Below, piece by piece: positions 58,357 through 64,000 of a DNA stretch of 64,000 nt. A program made the translations under genes and the position numbers. The notes beneath the pieces are model-generated. The model did no database searches and was not told the DNA's origin. It worked only from the letters and a program-made list of their open reading frames with translations. The stretch lies in assembly GCA_964406775.1 (NCBI GenBank), contig CAYOSW010000002.1, forward strand, positions 1-64,000, read 5' to 3'. The stretch comes from JACPKO01 sp964406775 (GTDB lineage Bacteria; Patescibacteriota; Microgenomatia; Daviesbacterales; UBA10151). Position 1 is the stretch's first letter. Every line of letters begins with the position of its first letter.

Positions 58357-59621
58357 TTACCTCTTTCAATAATGTCAGACAGGATTGCCGGTCCGACAAT
58401 TCCCCAAGCCACATTAACTCCGTCCAGCCTCCCCTTAAAACCCGGCTCTCCTCCTAAGGTTTTTGACGGCCTGATTCCGGCTCCGAGTCCGATTGCATAC
58501 GCTCCCGGGATCAAATCCCGCCCGCCTTTAAAATAAATCCTTCCGTTTCCGTCAACTTTGATTTGTCCGTCTGTATCCAACTCAGGTCCGATCACCGCTC
58601 CATCCTCATTAATAATAGGGACCAGATTTGGGCGGTATCCTAATCCCGCTATAACAACTTTGGCTCTTAGAAGCTGTTCTTTAACAGACTCAAAATCTCC
58701 ATCTACTTTCACAAATCTGCTCCAAGCACTGGCCGGATCGAGTGAAGCGGCAGTTTCTGCGGACGCATACCCTCTGTTGCCGCCAAACCGCAACACTCTT
58801 CCCGTTACCGGACAAACGTCCCTGACGGCGTCAAAGTCGGTATATCCTGAGCTTAAAGCTTCTTCAACTGAATTGAAAAACCTTCTCGGGTAACTCCTTC
58901 CGTAAATATTTAAAACACCGATTTCTTTTTCAAAATGGTTTCTGATGGTGCGGACAACTGCATAACTGCTGTGACTTGACCCCAAAACTGCTACTTCGGG
59001 TTTCCCGGCTTCCTCACCTAGAAGTTTGCGGATTTCCTCAATAAAATCCCCTTTTAAAACAGTACCTGATAAAATCAATTTTCTTGAATAAGACTCCAGA
59101 CCGGGAGGAGAATATTCATAGGCACCTGTCGCAGAAATGAAAAAGCGGCTTGCTGAAAGCTCTCTGCCTTCACTTAAACCGGTAAAGATGATTCCGTCTT
59201 CCGGAGATTTTGTTAACCTTACAGCTAAGACCTGCTCTCCTGTTGCAAGTTTGCATTTTAGGCTTTGTCTTAAAACAGTTTCGGTTGCCAGACCAACCTG
59301 ATCACCAATCCACCCGGCTTCAGTCAGCGGAATTGTCTCGCCTTTATCTCTTCCCCCGAACGCGGAAATTACCCCTTTATATATACCGTCCCGGCTCAGG
59401 CCTTCAAGAAAATCGCCTAAGGGGGAGTTTGACCTGGCTTCTGCATAACTACCCAATTCGCCTCCGCGGAGACCTCTGCCTGCAACGACTGTTACTCCGA
59501 GGGTTCCCAGAAGGAAAGATAAATTCCCGGTTTTATCAGCAGCTACAAATAAACTTTCTGCTGCTGTCCCCCCTCCCGCTATTAAAATTTGACTTGCATT
59601 TTCTCTATCAATATTTCCCAC
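58341..59621 (-). CDS. FAD/NAD(P)-dependent oxidoreductase under S-box control
   Basis: The start is taken as GTG 59621, 7 bases after AGGAGG in the 3' arm of a terminator hairpin; the longer frame to 59660 would translate the hairpin itself. The N-terminus SQILIAGGGTAAESLFVAAD is a Rossmann dinucleotide site, PEVAVLGSSHSSYAVVRTI a second one, and KVVIAGLGYRPNLVPIINE with GAYAIGLGAGIRP the closing FAD region. Overall plan resembles lysine/ornithine N-monooxygenase-like and related flavoproteins, but the substrate is unknown. 426 residues. Preceded by two tandem S-box-like aptamers and followed by the GAF gene. Confidence 0.75.
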   Translation of the reverse strand: MGNIDRENASQILIAGGGTAAESLFVAADKTGNLSFLLGTLGVTVVAGRGLRGGELGSYAEARSNSPLGDFLEGLSRDGIYKGVISAFGGRDKGETIPLTEAGWIGDQVGLATETVLRQSLKCKLATGEQVLAVRLTKSPEDGIIFTGLSEGRELSASRFFISATGAYEYSPPGLESYSRKLILSGTVLKGDFIEEIRKLLGEEAGKPEVAVLGSSHSSYAVVRTIRNHFEKEIGVLNIYGRSYPRRFFNSVEEALSSGYTDFDAVRDVCPVTGRVLRFGGNRGYASAETAASLDPASAWSRFVKVDGDFESVKEQLLRAKVVIAGLGYRPNLVPIINEDGAVIGPELDTDGQIKVDGNGRIYFKGGRDLIPGAYAIGLGAGIRPSKTLGGEPGFKGRLDGVNVAWGIVGPAILSDIIERGKWITI

Positions 59622-59646
59622 AAAAAAACCTCCTGCACAGGAGGTT
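59622..59646 (-). terminator. Terminator hairpin that also holds the Shine-Dalgarno of the flavoprotein
   Basis: On the minus strand AACCTCCT, loop GTGC, AGGAGGTT (59627-59646) is followed by seven T (59622-59628). GTG follows at 59621. The AGGAGG in the 3' arm is ideally spaced from that GTG, so formation of the hairpin would both end transcription and hide the ribosome site. Confidence 0.8.
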
Positions 59647-59663
59647 AATAATTTACCCATTAA

Positions 59664-59772
59664 AATTATGGATCAAATCGTCGCCTCCCGGCTTGGCTTT
59701 AGCACCGTTTCAGTTTTTAGATCGGTTGCTGGATGGATCTTCGAGCCAAATCTCTACCCATCGCTCATAATT
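59664..59772 (-). ncRNA. S-box-like (SAM-I) riboswitch aptamer A
   Basis: Order on the minus strand: outer stem AATTATG/CATAATT; GATGG/CCATC P2 around a GAGATTTGGCTC pseudoknot loop; GCAACC; P3 ACCG/CGGT; GGTGCTAAA; P4 AGCC-GGGA-GGCGAC; then GATTTG. ATTTGG can pair with CTAAA as in the SAM-I pseudoknot. The terminator hairpin follows 18 bases downstream, and GGGAGG in P4 can pair with CCTCC of the terminator 5' arm. Fits the S-box clan; ligand not proven. Confidence 0.72.
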
Positions 59773-59795
59773 ATTCAATTGTCTTACCAGATGTA

Positions 59796-59819
59796 GGAGG
59801 GGTAAGTTTTTACCCCTCC
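59796..59819 (-). repeat. Perfect 10-bp hairpin between aptamers B and A
   Basis: GGAGGGGTAA and TTACCCCTCC with a 4-base loop. There is no T-run after it on either strand, so it is not an ordinary terminator. It touches the 3' P1 strand of aptamer B and may be its expression platform or an insulator between the aptamers. Confidence 0.7.
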
Positions 59820-59916
59820 AAATCCTTGCCTTACGGCTTCGGGTTTAGCACCTTATTTTTCAACAGGCTGCTGTGCGGATCAATAAGCCGAGTCTCTCAC
59901 CGCAACTCTTGATTTG
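59819..59916 (-). ncRNA. S-box-like (SAM-I) riboswitch aptamer B, divergent
   Basis: P1 CAAATC (59911-59916)/GATTTG (59819-59824); AAGAG; P2 TGCGG/CCGCA around GAGACTCGGCTT; GCAGCC where the clan has GCAACC; AAGGTGCTAAACCC; P4 GCC-GTAA-GGC. It begins right after the stop of the 59920 gene. The loop-J3/4 pseudoknot is poor, although TCGG can pair with CCGA slightly downstream. The A-to-G change in the binding-site strand may alter the ligand or mean loss of function. Confidence 0.62.
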
Positions 59917-59919
59917 ATT

Positions 59920-60444
59920 CTAACGGGCTGCAATTAGCTCTCTTCTGTGCACCCTTCCGTTAGCTGAGGGTGTTACTGCCAGCTTCACTTTATTAAATCT
60001 GACCGACGGCTCTGTTGTAAACGGAGCTCTCGGAATCTCCAGAAAGGGCTGGATATTCCCTGCAAGAGCTTCACGCAATTCCCACGACGGATGTTTAACT
60101 CTCTCAACCGTTCTTTGACCGTCAACAGTCCGCTCGGTTGTAACGTTAATCTCTCCGTTATAGGCATTCCTTCCGTAACTCACAACTTCGGCTGTCTCGT
60201 CTCCCGCTATTTTGCGGGCGGCTTCACCGGTTGCCAGAACGTGAACACCAATATCCACGACTCTTACCGGCGTCACTTTGCTCCGTATAGAGTTACTATC
60301 CAGACTACCGCCAAAACCTCCGACTGCAACAGGATGCTCTGTAACTGTAAATCCTTCAACGATGGCACCTGTTCCGTGTTTAGGAACTTCCAGACCTAAG
60401 TGCGCATACCCCGCAGCTCTAACTTCCGGATTAAAAGTTGCCAT
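59920..60444 (-). CDS. Unknown protein under S-box control
   Basis: 174 residues with no recognised family. No membrane segment or signal. The N-terminal half has Gly/His-rich strands (AHLGLEVPKHGTGAIVEGF, VAVGGFGGSLDSNSIRSKV) and VVDIGVHVLATGEAARKIAG; the C-terminal half is basic. It has a strong Shine-Dalgarno (AAGGAGGTGA) 10 bases before the ATG, one of the best in the window, consistent with a leadered, attenuated mRNA. First gene of the operon that continues to the flavoprotein and GAF genes. Could be a small enzyme or binding protein of methionine/SAM metabolism; no residue pattern proves it. Confidence 0.7.
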   Translation of the reverse strand: MATFNPEVRAAGYAHLGLEVPKHGTGAIVEGFTVTEHPVAVGGFGGSLDSNSIRSKVTPVRVVDIGVHVLATGEAARKIAGDETAEVVSYGRNAYNGEINVTTERTVDGQRTVERVKHPSWELREALAGNIQPFLEIPRAPFTTEPSVRFNKVKLAVTPSANGRVHRRELIAAR

Positions 60445-60468
60445 ATTTTACTCACCTCCTTTTTGTTC

Positions 60469-60498
60469 AAAAAAATCCCCTCCCGAACGGAAGAGGAT
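60469..60498 (-). terminator. Attenuator terminator of S-box C
   Basis: ATCCTCTTCC, loop GTTC, GGGAGGGGAT (10 bp with two G-T pairs), then seven T. It is located between aptamer C and the Shine-Dalgarno of the 59920 gene, the normal place for a SAM-I expression platform. Confidence 0.85.
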
Positions 60499-60541
60499 AA
60501 AAAACTTACAAAAAAAGTTTTACCTTAGACTTTGCTCAGGT

Positions 60542-60648
60542 CAAATCCTCTCCCTTACGGGAATTTGGGTTTGGCACCGTGAAGATTTTGTCCTTCGGTT
60601 GCCGGGTAGTTTAACGAGCCAAATCTCTAACTACCGCTCTTGATTTCT
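60542..60648 (-). ncRNA. S-box-like (SAM-I) riboswitch aptamer C
   Basis: The best match of the three: P1 AAATC/GATTT (60642-60646 with 60543-60547), AAGAG, P2 GGTAGTT/AACTACC around GAGATTTGGCTC, CCGGCAACCG, P3 ACCGAAG/CTTCACGGT, GGTGCCAAACCC, P4 CCC-GTAA-GGG, then GATTTG. The loop TTTGG pairs perfectly with CCAAA of J3/4. This reproduces the S-box core (ATCAAGAG ... GGCAACC ... GGTGCCAA ... P4 ... 3' P1). A terminator and Shine-Dalgarno follow. Confidence 0.8.
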
Positions 60649-60654
60649 AAATCT

Positions 60655-60684
60655 ATGTTAAAACATTCAATGGTATTTTGTCAA
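60655..60684 (-). promoter_or_regulatory. Promoter of the S-box operon
   Basis: TTGACA (60679-60684), 18-base spacer, TAACAT (60655-60660). Transcription should begin 5-7 bases before the P1 strand of aptamer C. Divergent from thpR. Confidence 0.7.
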
Positions 60685-60712
60685 ACAGGTTTTTTCTATA
60701 TACTCATTTAAT

Positions 60713-60763
60713 ATGCGTTTCTTTATTTGCGACAGCAAAAAAGAAAGTACATTAGAATATTAA
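60713..60763 (+). other. Upstream ORF duplicating the thpR start (16 codons)
   Basis: ATG at 60713 preceded by TATACT (60699-60704, 8-base spacing) opens a 16-codon frame MRFFICDSKKESTLEY ending in TAA one base before the thpR start. Its first five codons and the flanking TTAATATGCGTTTCTTTATT are the same as at thpR, 52 bases later. Either a regulatory short ORF or the remnant of a duplicated start. Confidence 0.5.
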
Positions 60764-60764
60764 T

Positions 60765-61322
60765 ATGCGTTTCTTTATTGCACTGGAAATCCCCAACAAC
60801 AGCAAGTCCGAGTTAAGACAGGTTCAAGCAACACTTGGCAGGATACTGCCCAATTTCAAGCCGACAGATCCCGCTAAGTTCCACCTGACAATTGCTTTCG
60901 TCGGAGAACGTAATATTTCGCTGAAGGAGCCCCTGGTTGAACTCCTTGCCAAAGCATCCGATAAGATTCCGCCTTTTACCGTCCAGCCCGCGTATATCGA
61001 CGGCTTCCCCAGTCTGCATAATGCCCGGATTCTTTGGGCCGGAATAAAGGGAGATATTGATAAGTTATTTATTCTAAGGGAGCGGATAAAAGACGGATTG
61101 AAATATTTAAATCTTGAAACCGATGAACGCCGGTTTATTCCGCATATTGCACTCGGAAAATTATCCGACTTTAAATTGGAACCATACCAGGAACTGGAGC
61201 TGGAAAAAGTTGAGCAAAAAAATTTTGCCGCGATTGAAGTTGATTCGATTAAGCTTTTTGAATCCATTCCGAATCAGGGTTTCCATCACCACAATACTTT
61301 GGCTGAAATTAAACTTAACTAA
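60765..61322 (+). CDS. thpR: RNA 2',3'-cyclic phosphodiesterase (2'-5' RNA ligase type)
   Basis: 2H superfamily enzyme that hydrolyses 2',3'-cyclic phosphate ends. MRFFIALEIPNN opens the fold; the two catalytic motifs are HLTI (His40) and HIAL (His127). 185 residues, normal. The start ATG is preceded by TAGAAT (60753-60758) at 6 bases and by a short ORF with the same opening codons. tsaD follows 42 bases downstream with its own promoter. Confidence 0.93.
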   Translation: MRFFIALEIPNNSKSELRQVQATLGRILPNFKPTDPAKFHLTIAFVGERNISLKEPLVELLAKASDKIPPFTVQPAYIDGFPSLHNARILWAGIKGDIDKLFILRERIKDGLKYLNLETDERRFIPHIALGKLSDFKLEPYQELELEKVEQKNFAAIEVDSIKLFESIPNQGFHHHNTLAEIKLN

Positions 61323-61327
61323 TTTGC

Positions 61328-61356
61328 TTGTTATTTTAAGAGGCTCCGCCTAAAAT
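61328..61356 (+). promoter_or_regulatory. Promoter of tsaD (leaderless)
   Basis: TTGTTA (61328-61333), 17-base spacer, TAAAAT (61351-61356), then 7 bases to the GTG start. Confidence 0.65.
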
Positions 61357-61363
61357 ACTGCTT

Positions 61364-62374
61364 GTGAATAATTACAAAGTTATTTTAGGCATCGAAACTT
61401 CCTGCGATGAAACAGCAGCTGCCGTTCTTGAAAAAAACGGTGAGGAAATTAAAATTTTATCAAATATAGTTGCGTCCAGCGCCTCACTGCAAGCTAAATT
61501 CGGAGGCATTATCCCGGAGCAGGCAGCAAGAGAGCAGCTTAAATCAATTATTCCCGTTATTCAAACGGCAATCGATACGTCCGAAAAAAAACTGGAAGAA
61601 ATTGATGCGATCGCCGTAACGGAAGGGCCGGGATTGATCGGATCGCTTCTCATCGGGATTGAAACTGCGAAGACTTTAAGTCTTATTTGGAAAAAACCTC
61701 TAATACCGGTTAATCATCTTATCGGTCATTTTTATGCCAACTGGATTTCGGATGATAACCAAAACTCCCCACCCGCTTTTCCTGCAATTGGACTTCTCGT
61801 CTCTGGAGGTCACACCGATCTTGTCCTTTTTGAAGATCATAATAAGTACCAGTATCTGGGCGGAACCCGCGATGACGCCGCAGGAGAATGTTTTGATAAA
61901 TGCGCCAGGCTTTTAGGACTTCCTTACCCGGGTGGACCTGAAATTTCCAAGCTTGCCAAAAACGGCGATTCTTCGTATATCAACTTTCCTTTACCAATGG
62001 CCGATTCCGGGGATCTTGATTTCTCTTTTTCCGGCTTGAAAACCGCAGTCGGCAACTACATAAAAAAGAACCCTGATTATAAAAAAGAGGATATCTGTGC
62101 CGCTCTGGAAAAAACCATAATTAAGATCCTGGTTAAAAAAACTATGTCCGCATCAAAAAAATTCGGCGTTAGCGAAATTCTGGTAGCGGGCGGGGTCGCC
62201 TCAAACCCCAATCTTTCGGTTGGGATTAGGGAAAACTTGCACGTCAGGGTATTTTGCCCGTCGCACAATATTTGTACCGATAACGGTGCAATGATTGCTG
62301 CTGCCGGTTTTTTCAGTAAAAAAATAGCAGATCCTCTAAGCCTACAGGCCAATCCAAACCTCTCCCTATCTTGA
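61364..62374 (+). CDS. tsaD: tRNA threonylcarbamoyladenosine (t6A) transferase subunit
   Basis: Transfers the threonylcarbamoyl group to A37 of ANN-decoding tRNAs with TsaB and TsaE. The opening LGIETSCDETAAAVLEKNG, the metal-binding HLIGHFYANW (HxxxH), LLVSGGHTDLVLF, GECFDKCARLLGLPYPGGP and the final ICTDNGAMIAAAG are all present. 336 residues, normal. GTG start with a leaderless promoter. Confidence 0.97.
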   Translation: MNNYKVILGIETSCDETAAAVLEKNGEEIKILSNIVASSASLQAKFGGIIPEQAAREQLKSIIPVIQTAIDTSEKKLEEIDAIAVTEGPGLIGSLLIGIETAKTLSLIWKKPLIPVNHLIGHFYANWISDDNQNSPPAFPAIGLLVSGGHTDLVLFEDHNKYQYLGGTRDDAAGECFDKCARLLGLPYPGGPEISKLAKNGDSSYINFPLPMADSGDLDFSFSGLKTAVGNYIKKNPDYKKEDICAALEKTIIKILVKKTMSASKKFGVSEILVAGGVASNPNLSVGIRENLHVRVFCPSHNICTDNGAMIAAAGFFSKKIADPLSLQANPNLSLS

Positions 62375-62400
62375 TTTATTATAGGAAAATTTTTTATACT
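62371..62400 (+). promoter_or_regulatory. Promoter of the 62408 gene (leaderless)
   Basis: TTGATT (62371-62376), 18-base spacer, TATACT (62395-62400), then 7 bases to the ATG. The -35 overlaps the tsaD stop. Confidence 0.65.
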
Positions 62401-62407
62401 GCGCTTT

Positions 62408-63037
62408 ATGTCTGAAGCCCGCATTAGCTACTCCCTGCATAAACCATACTGGATTGATGGAAGAAAAATGTACGGGGCCAGTTCTTTTACCCTAACCTCT
62501 TATCCCGATGGTAATTCGGAATGCCCGATTATAGATGTCCCGATGGTGGTAACAGCCTGCAAGAATACAGGTGATGAACATTATCCGACAAAAGACGGGG
62601 ATGTCTGGACAGAGCATTGGTTGCCCCGTAAACGCTTTTCAAACGAAGCTCCGATGAGGATTGTCCCTAAAGATCTAAAAGTTGCGGTGGCATATGTCCC
62701 TGAGAAGACCGATCCGCGCAACAACAGATTTATCCCTGATTTAAGCTCCCCTGCGTCACCTGCTGATATTGGCGTCAATCTTGGCTCTGACGTTATTACT
62801 TTTCAGTCATATGTTGAAGACCCTCCCATCTCTTTCAGGGTTGAGCCAAAAGACCCCAGGATTTTACCATTCATAATGAGAGTGAGCCAGGCAACAACTT
62901 TTACCGACACAACAACCGGTCTGACAAAAGCCATAATCACAGAACCGACGGGAAAGCACAGGTTCATCGACCCTGACGAATTTGCATCAGCTGAATTATT
63001 TACTCCCAGGGGGCGTGGGCGGGGTCTCAGAAGATAG
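62408..63037 (+). CDS. Hypothetical protein, 209 residues
   Basis: No recognised family, signal or membrane helix. Beta-rich, with many prolines and few cysteines; the C-terminus is Arg/Gly-rich (FTPRGRGRGLRR). Segments such as TYPDGNSECPIIDVPMVVTA-like (SYPDGNSECPIIDVPMVV) and DVWTEHWLPRKRF have no known motif. Own leaderless promoter after tsaD. It is one of a run of three unknown genes before the synthetase gene. Confidence 0.55.
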   Translation: MSEARISYSLHKPYWIDGRKMYGASSFTLTSYPDGNSECPIIDVPMVVTACKNTGDEHYPTKDGDVWTEHWLPRKRFSNEAPMRIVPKDLKVAVAYVPEKTDPRNNRFIPDLSSPASPADIGVNLGSDVITFQSYVEDPPISFRVEPKDPRILPFIMRVSQATTFTDTTTGLTKAIITEPTGKHRFIDPDEFASAELFTPRGRGRGLRR

Positions 63038-63042
63038 AATTT

Positions 63043-63071
63043 TTGAAAACTCCCGTGCTTTAAGTTAAAAT
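63043..63071 (+). promoter_or_regulatory. Promoter of the 63081 gene (near-leaderless)
   Basis: TTGAAA (63043-63048), 17-base spacer, TAAAAT (63066-63071), then 9 bases to the ATG. Confidence 0.55.
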
Positions 63072-63080
63072 TGTACGCCT

Positions 63081-63446
63081 ATGAGAAATTTCGGCGAAAA
63101 ATACGAAGGTTGCCCTGTCTCTGTGGCCGAGTCACCGGTCAGGCTAACCTCCTCACTTATGACAGAAACTACTATTCCTTGGAGCCGCGGGAGTGCTCCC
63201 CTCGGATTTTTTGAAAGAGATGCTCATTTTGGAAATGTTGAATGTTTACCCGGAAATTCTTTTAACTCCGATGGGTATACGCGCCTGATTTTACACGGAA
63301 ATACCGGAAATGCAGTACCTGTAGTACTTGAGGATATTACCTGGGTCACCATAGATGGCGATAGACAAATTGAAAAAATAAGGATGGTTGGCCGCCATAT
63401 AGGCTTTGACCCCGGTTCCGTAATTTTTAAACAAAGAGTGAAGTAG
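63081..63446 (+). CDS. Hypothetical protein, 121 residues
   Basis: Soluble, beta-rich, no family recognised (SPVRLTSSLMTETTIPWSRG, GYTRLILHGNTGNAVPVVLED, IEKIRMVGRHIGFDPGSVIF). Separate promoter from the preceding unknown gene. Function unknown. Confidence 0.5.
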   Translation: MRNFGEKYEGCPVSVAESPVRLTSSLMTETTIPWSRGSAPLGFFERDAHFGNVECLPGNSFNSDGYTRLILHGNTGNAVPVVLEDITWVTIDGDRQIEKIRMVGRHIGFDPGSVIFKQRVK

Positions 63447-63453
63447 CTCAAGT

Positions 63454-63483
63454 TTGATTTTTATATTTATACAGGAATATTAT
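63454..63483 (+). promoter_or_regulatory. Promoter of the T-box transcript
   Basis: TTGATT (63454-63459), 18-base spacer, TATTAT (63478-63483). Transcription should start near 63490, giving a leader of about 177 bases. Confidence 0.55.
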
Positions 63484-63489
63484 TGGGGA

Positions 63490-63666
63490 GGTAAAGCGCG
63501 GATACGGGAGGTAACGTCGCCTGTTGAGCTTTTAGGGTAGGCCCTCAATAGCCTAAAAGAGAGAAAAATTTGGGTGGTACCACGGTTTGAATATCCGAAA
63601 GGATATAAAAAGGTCTTAAGGATCTGACAGCACATCGTCCCAAGAAAGGACTGGTGTGCTTTTTTT
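63490..63666 (+). ncRNA. T-box leader (tRNA-sensing attenuator)
   Basis: The T-box TTGGG-TGGTACC-ACG (63570-63584) and its partner CGT-CCCAA (63636-63643) form the antiterminator, with TGGT in the bulge to pair with the uncharged tRNA ACCA end. The competing terminator is AGCACATCGTCC (63629-63640) with GGACTGGTGTGCT (63648-63660) and seven T. Upstream, CTTTTAGG (63529-63536)/CCTAAAAG (63552-63559) is probably stem III. The space left for stem I is only about 35 bases, so stem I is very short; a specifier codon cannot be fixed, though GGTAA occurs twice, fitting a GUA (Val) codon. Confidence 0.82.
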
Positions 63667-63954
63667 ATGGGCAAAAGTAGTCCCGAACTGGCTTTTATTA
63701 TCAGGGGAGCAAACTTGTTGGGGGAGAAAATATGCACGTCTCTTCTCCCTCTTATCGGTGTAAAATATAAAAGACATTGGTATTATCTTTTGAAAAGAGG
63801 CGGCAGGGATGTTTGGGCCGACAAGGATAGTTTGTTTAACAGGCAGTATTCTCCGGATCCGGAGAATATCGGACCCGATAAACCTTACCTCGATTTTAGG
63901 GATAAGCTTGGATATTTAAGGCTTCAGGCTATAGAGCAGAGTTTAAAAAATTAA
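63667..63954 (+). CDS. Hypothetical protein directly downstream of the T-box
   Basis: 95 residues, basic, no family recognised. A helix (ELAFIIRGANLLGEKICTSL) precedes KYKRHWYYLLKRGGRDVWAD and a charged end. The ATG directly touches the terminator T-run (no room for a Shine-Dalgarno except inside the terminator arm), and the synthetase gene begins 3 bases after its stop. Possibly an accessory to the synthetase; also possible that only the synthetase is translated well from this transcript. Confidence 0.5.
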   Translation: MGKSSPELAFIIRGANLLGEKICTSLLPLIGVKYKRHWYYLLKRGGRDVWADKDSLFNRQYSPDPENIGPDKPYLDFRDKLGYLRLQAIEQSLKN

Positions 63955-63956
63955 AT

Positions 63957-64000
63957 ATGGATAAAATTTACGATCAGACAAAAGCGGAAGAAAAGTGGTA
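63957..64000 (+). CDS. valS: Aminoacyl-tRNA synthetase, probably valyl (5' end only)
   Basis: Only 14 codons are inside the window: MDKIYDQTKAEEKW. This fits the opening of class I valyl-tRNA synthetases (YDPxxVExxWYxxW). The T-box upstream, whose TGGT bulge matches an A discriminator as in tRNA-Val, supports it. LeuS or IleS cannot be excluded from so short a piece. Confidence 0.65.
   Translation, partial: MDKIYDQTKAEEKW

Noticed and set aside
59622..59660. N-terminal extension of the flavoprotein (MGKLLTSCAGGFF)
   Set aside because: These codons are the terminator hairpin and its T-run; homology to the Rossmann motif begins after the GTG at 59621, which has a well-placed AGGAGG.
59796..59819. 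Intrinsic terminator between S-box aptamers B and A
   Set aside because: The stem is strong but neither side is followed by a T-run, so it is recorded as a hairpin of unknown role.
1..64000. tRNA or rRNA genes
   Set aside because: I looked through intergenic gaps and found no GTTCRANYC-type arm with a matching acceptor stem and no rRNA-like sequence.
1..64000. Alternative genetic code (TGA as glycine)
   Set aside because: TGA ends several genes at the expected place, for example tatD at 34700 and the gene at 6761, and no long frame is interrupted by TGA.
1..64000. Insertion sequences or prophage
   Set aside because: No transposase, integrase or phage structural gene is recognisable; the only long identical repeat is within the paralogous surface genes.

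Overview
The window looks like a chromosome fragment from a Candidate Phyla Radiation (Patescibacteria) bacterium, most likely of the Microgenomates type. This is inferred from gene content and style rather than from any marker tree. Genes are tightly packed, convergent genes abut or overlap at their 3' ends, several enzymes are shorter than their usual homologues (triosephosphate isomerase, thioredoxin, DNA polymerase III delta, a UvrD/PcrA helicase), and many genes encode surface proteins with a single membrane anchor. TGA is used as an ordinary stop. A run of ten N at 40662-40671 is a scaffolding gap, so this is probably a metagenome-assembled genome.

Layout. 1-6 kb: end of a dockerin-like protein, then a minus-strand housekeeping operon (thioredoxin, alkyltransferase-like protein, triosephosphate isomerase, LCP protein, DNA polymerase III delta) and a UvrD/PcrA helicase. 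6-17 kb: anchored surface proteins, FemAB-like transferase, methyltransferase, cupin, the PLP synthase pair pdxS-pdxT, an M24 peptidase, an Ala/Gly-rich repeat protein and a RecB/AddB-like helicase-nuclease. 17-29.6 kb: a cluster of secreted or anchored proteins. Four paralogues share six-cysteine repeats and a nearly identical C-terminal half, and two degenerate parvulin-like foldase modules occur in the same cluster. 29.6-41.3 kb: DUF2130 protein, metG, tatD, and a membrane glycan-assembly group (GT2, WecA-like GT4, UbiA-like phosphoribosyltransferase), PEGA/SH3 protein, M23 peptidase. 41.3-48.8 kb: the stress trio prkA-DUF444-spoVR and a groESL operon behind a CIRCE-like operator, with two unknown small genes between groES and groEL. 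48.9-57.6 kb: phosphatase, nucleotidyltransferase-like protein, a putative zinc peptidase, murB, 2H phosphoesterase, SGNH hydrolase, solute-binding protein, VanW protein. 57.6-60.7 kb: a minus-strand operon (unknown protein, flavoprotein, GAF protein) carrying three S-box-like (SAM-I) aptamers. 60.7-64 kb: thpR, tsaD, three unknown genes, a T-box leader and the start of an aminoacyl-tRNA synthetase gene, probably valS.

Two regulatory patterns stand out. First, most genes that begin a transcription unit have a TANNNT -10 hexamer ending only 6-9 bases before the start codon, which predicts leaderless mRNAs; true 5' leaders are reserved for structured control regions. Second, three intrinsic terminators sit directly against a start codon (flavoprotein, M23 peptidase, T-box gene), which suggests premature termination is a common control device here. 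The candidates for a poorly described system are the triple S-box operon and the cysteine-repeat surface cluster.
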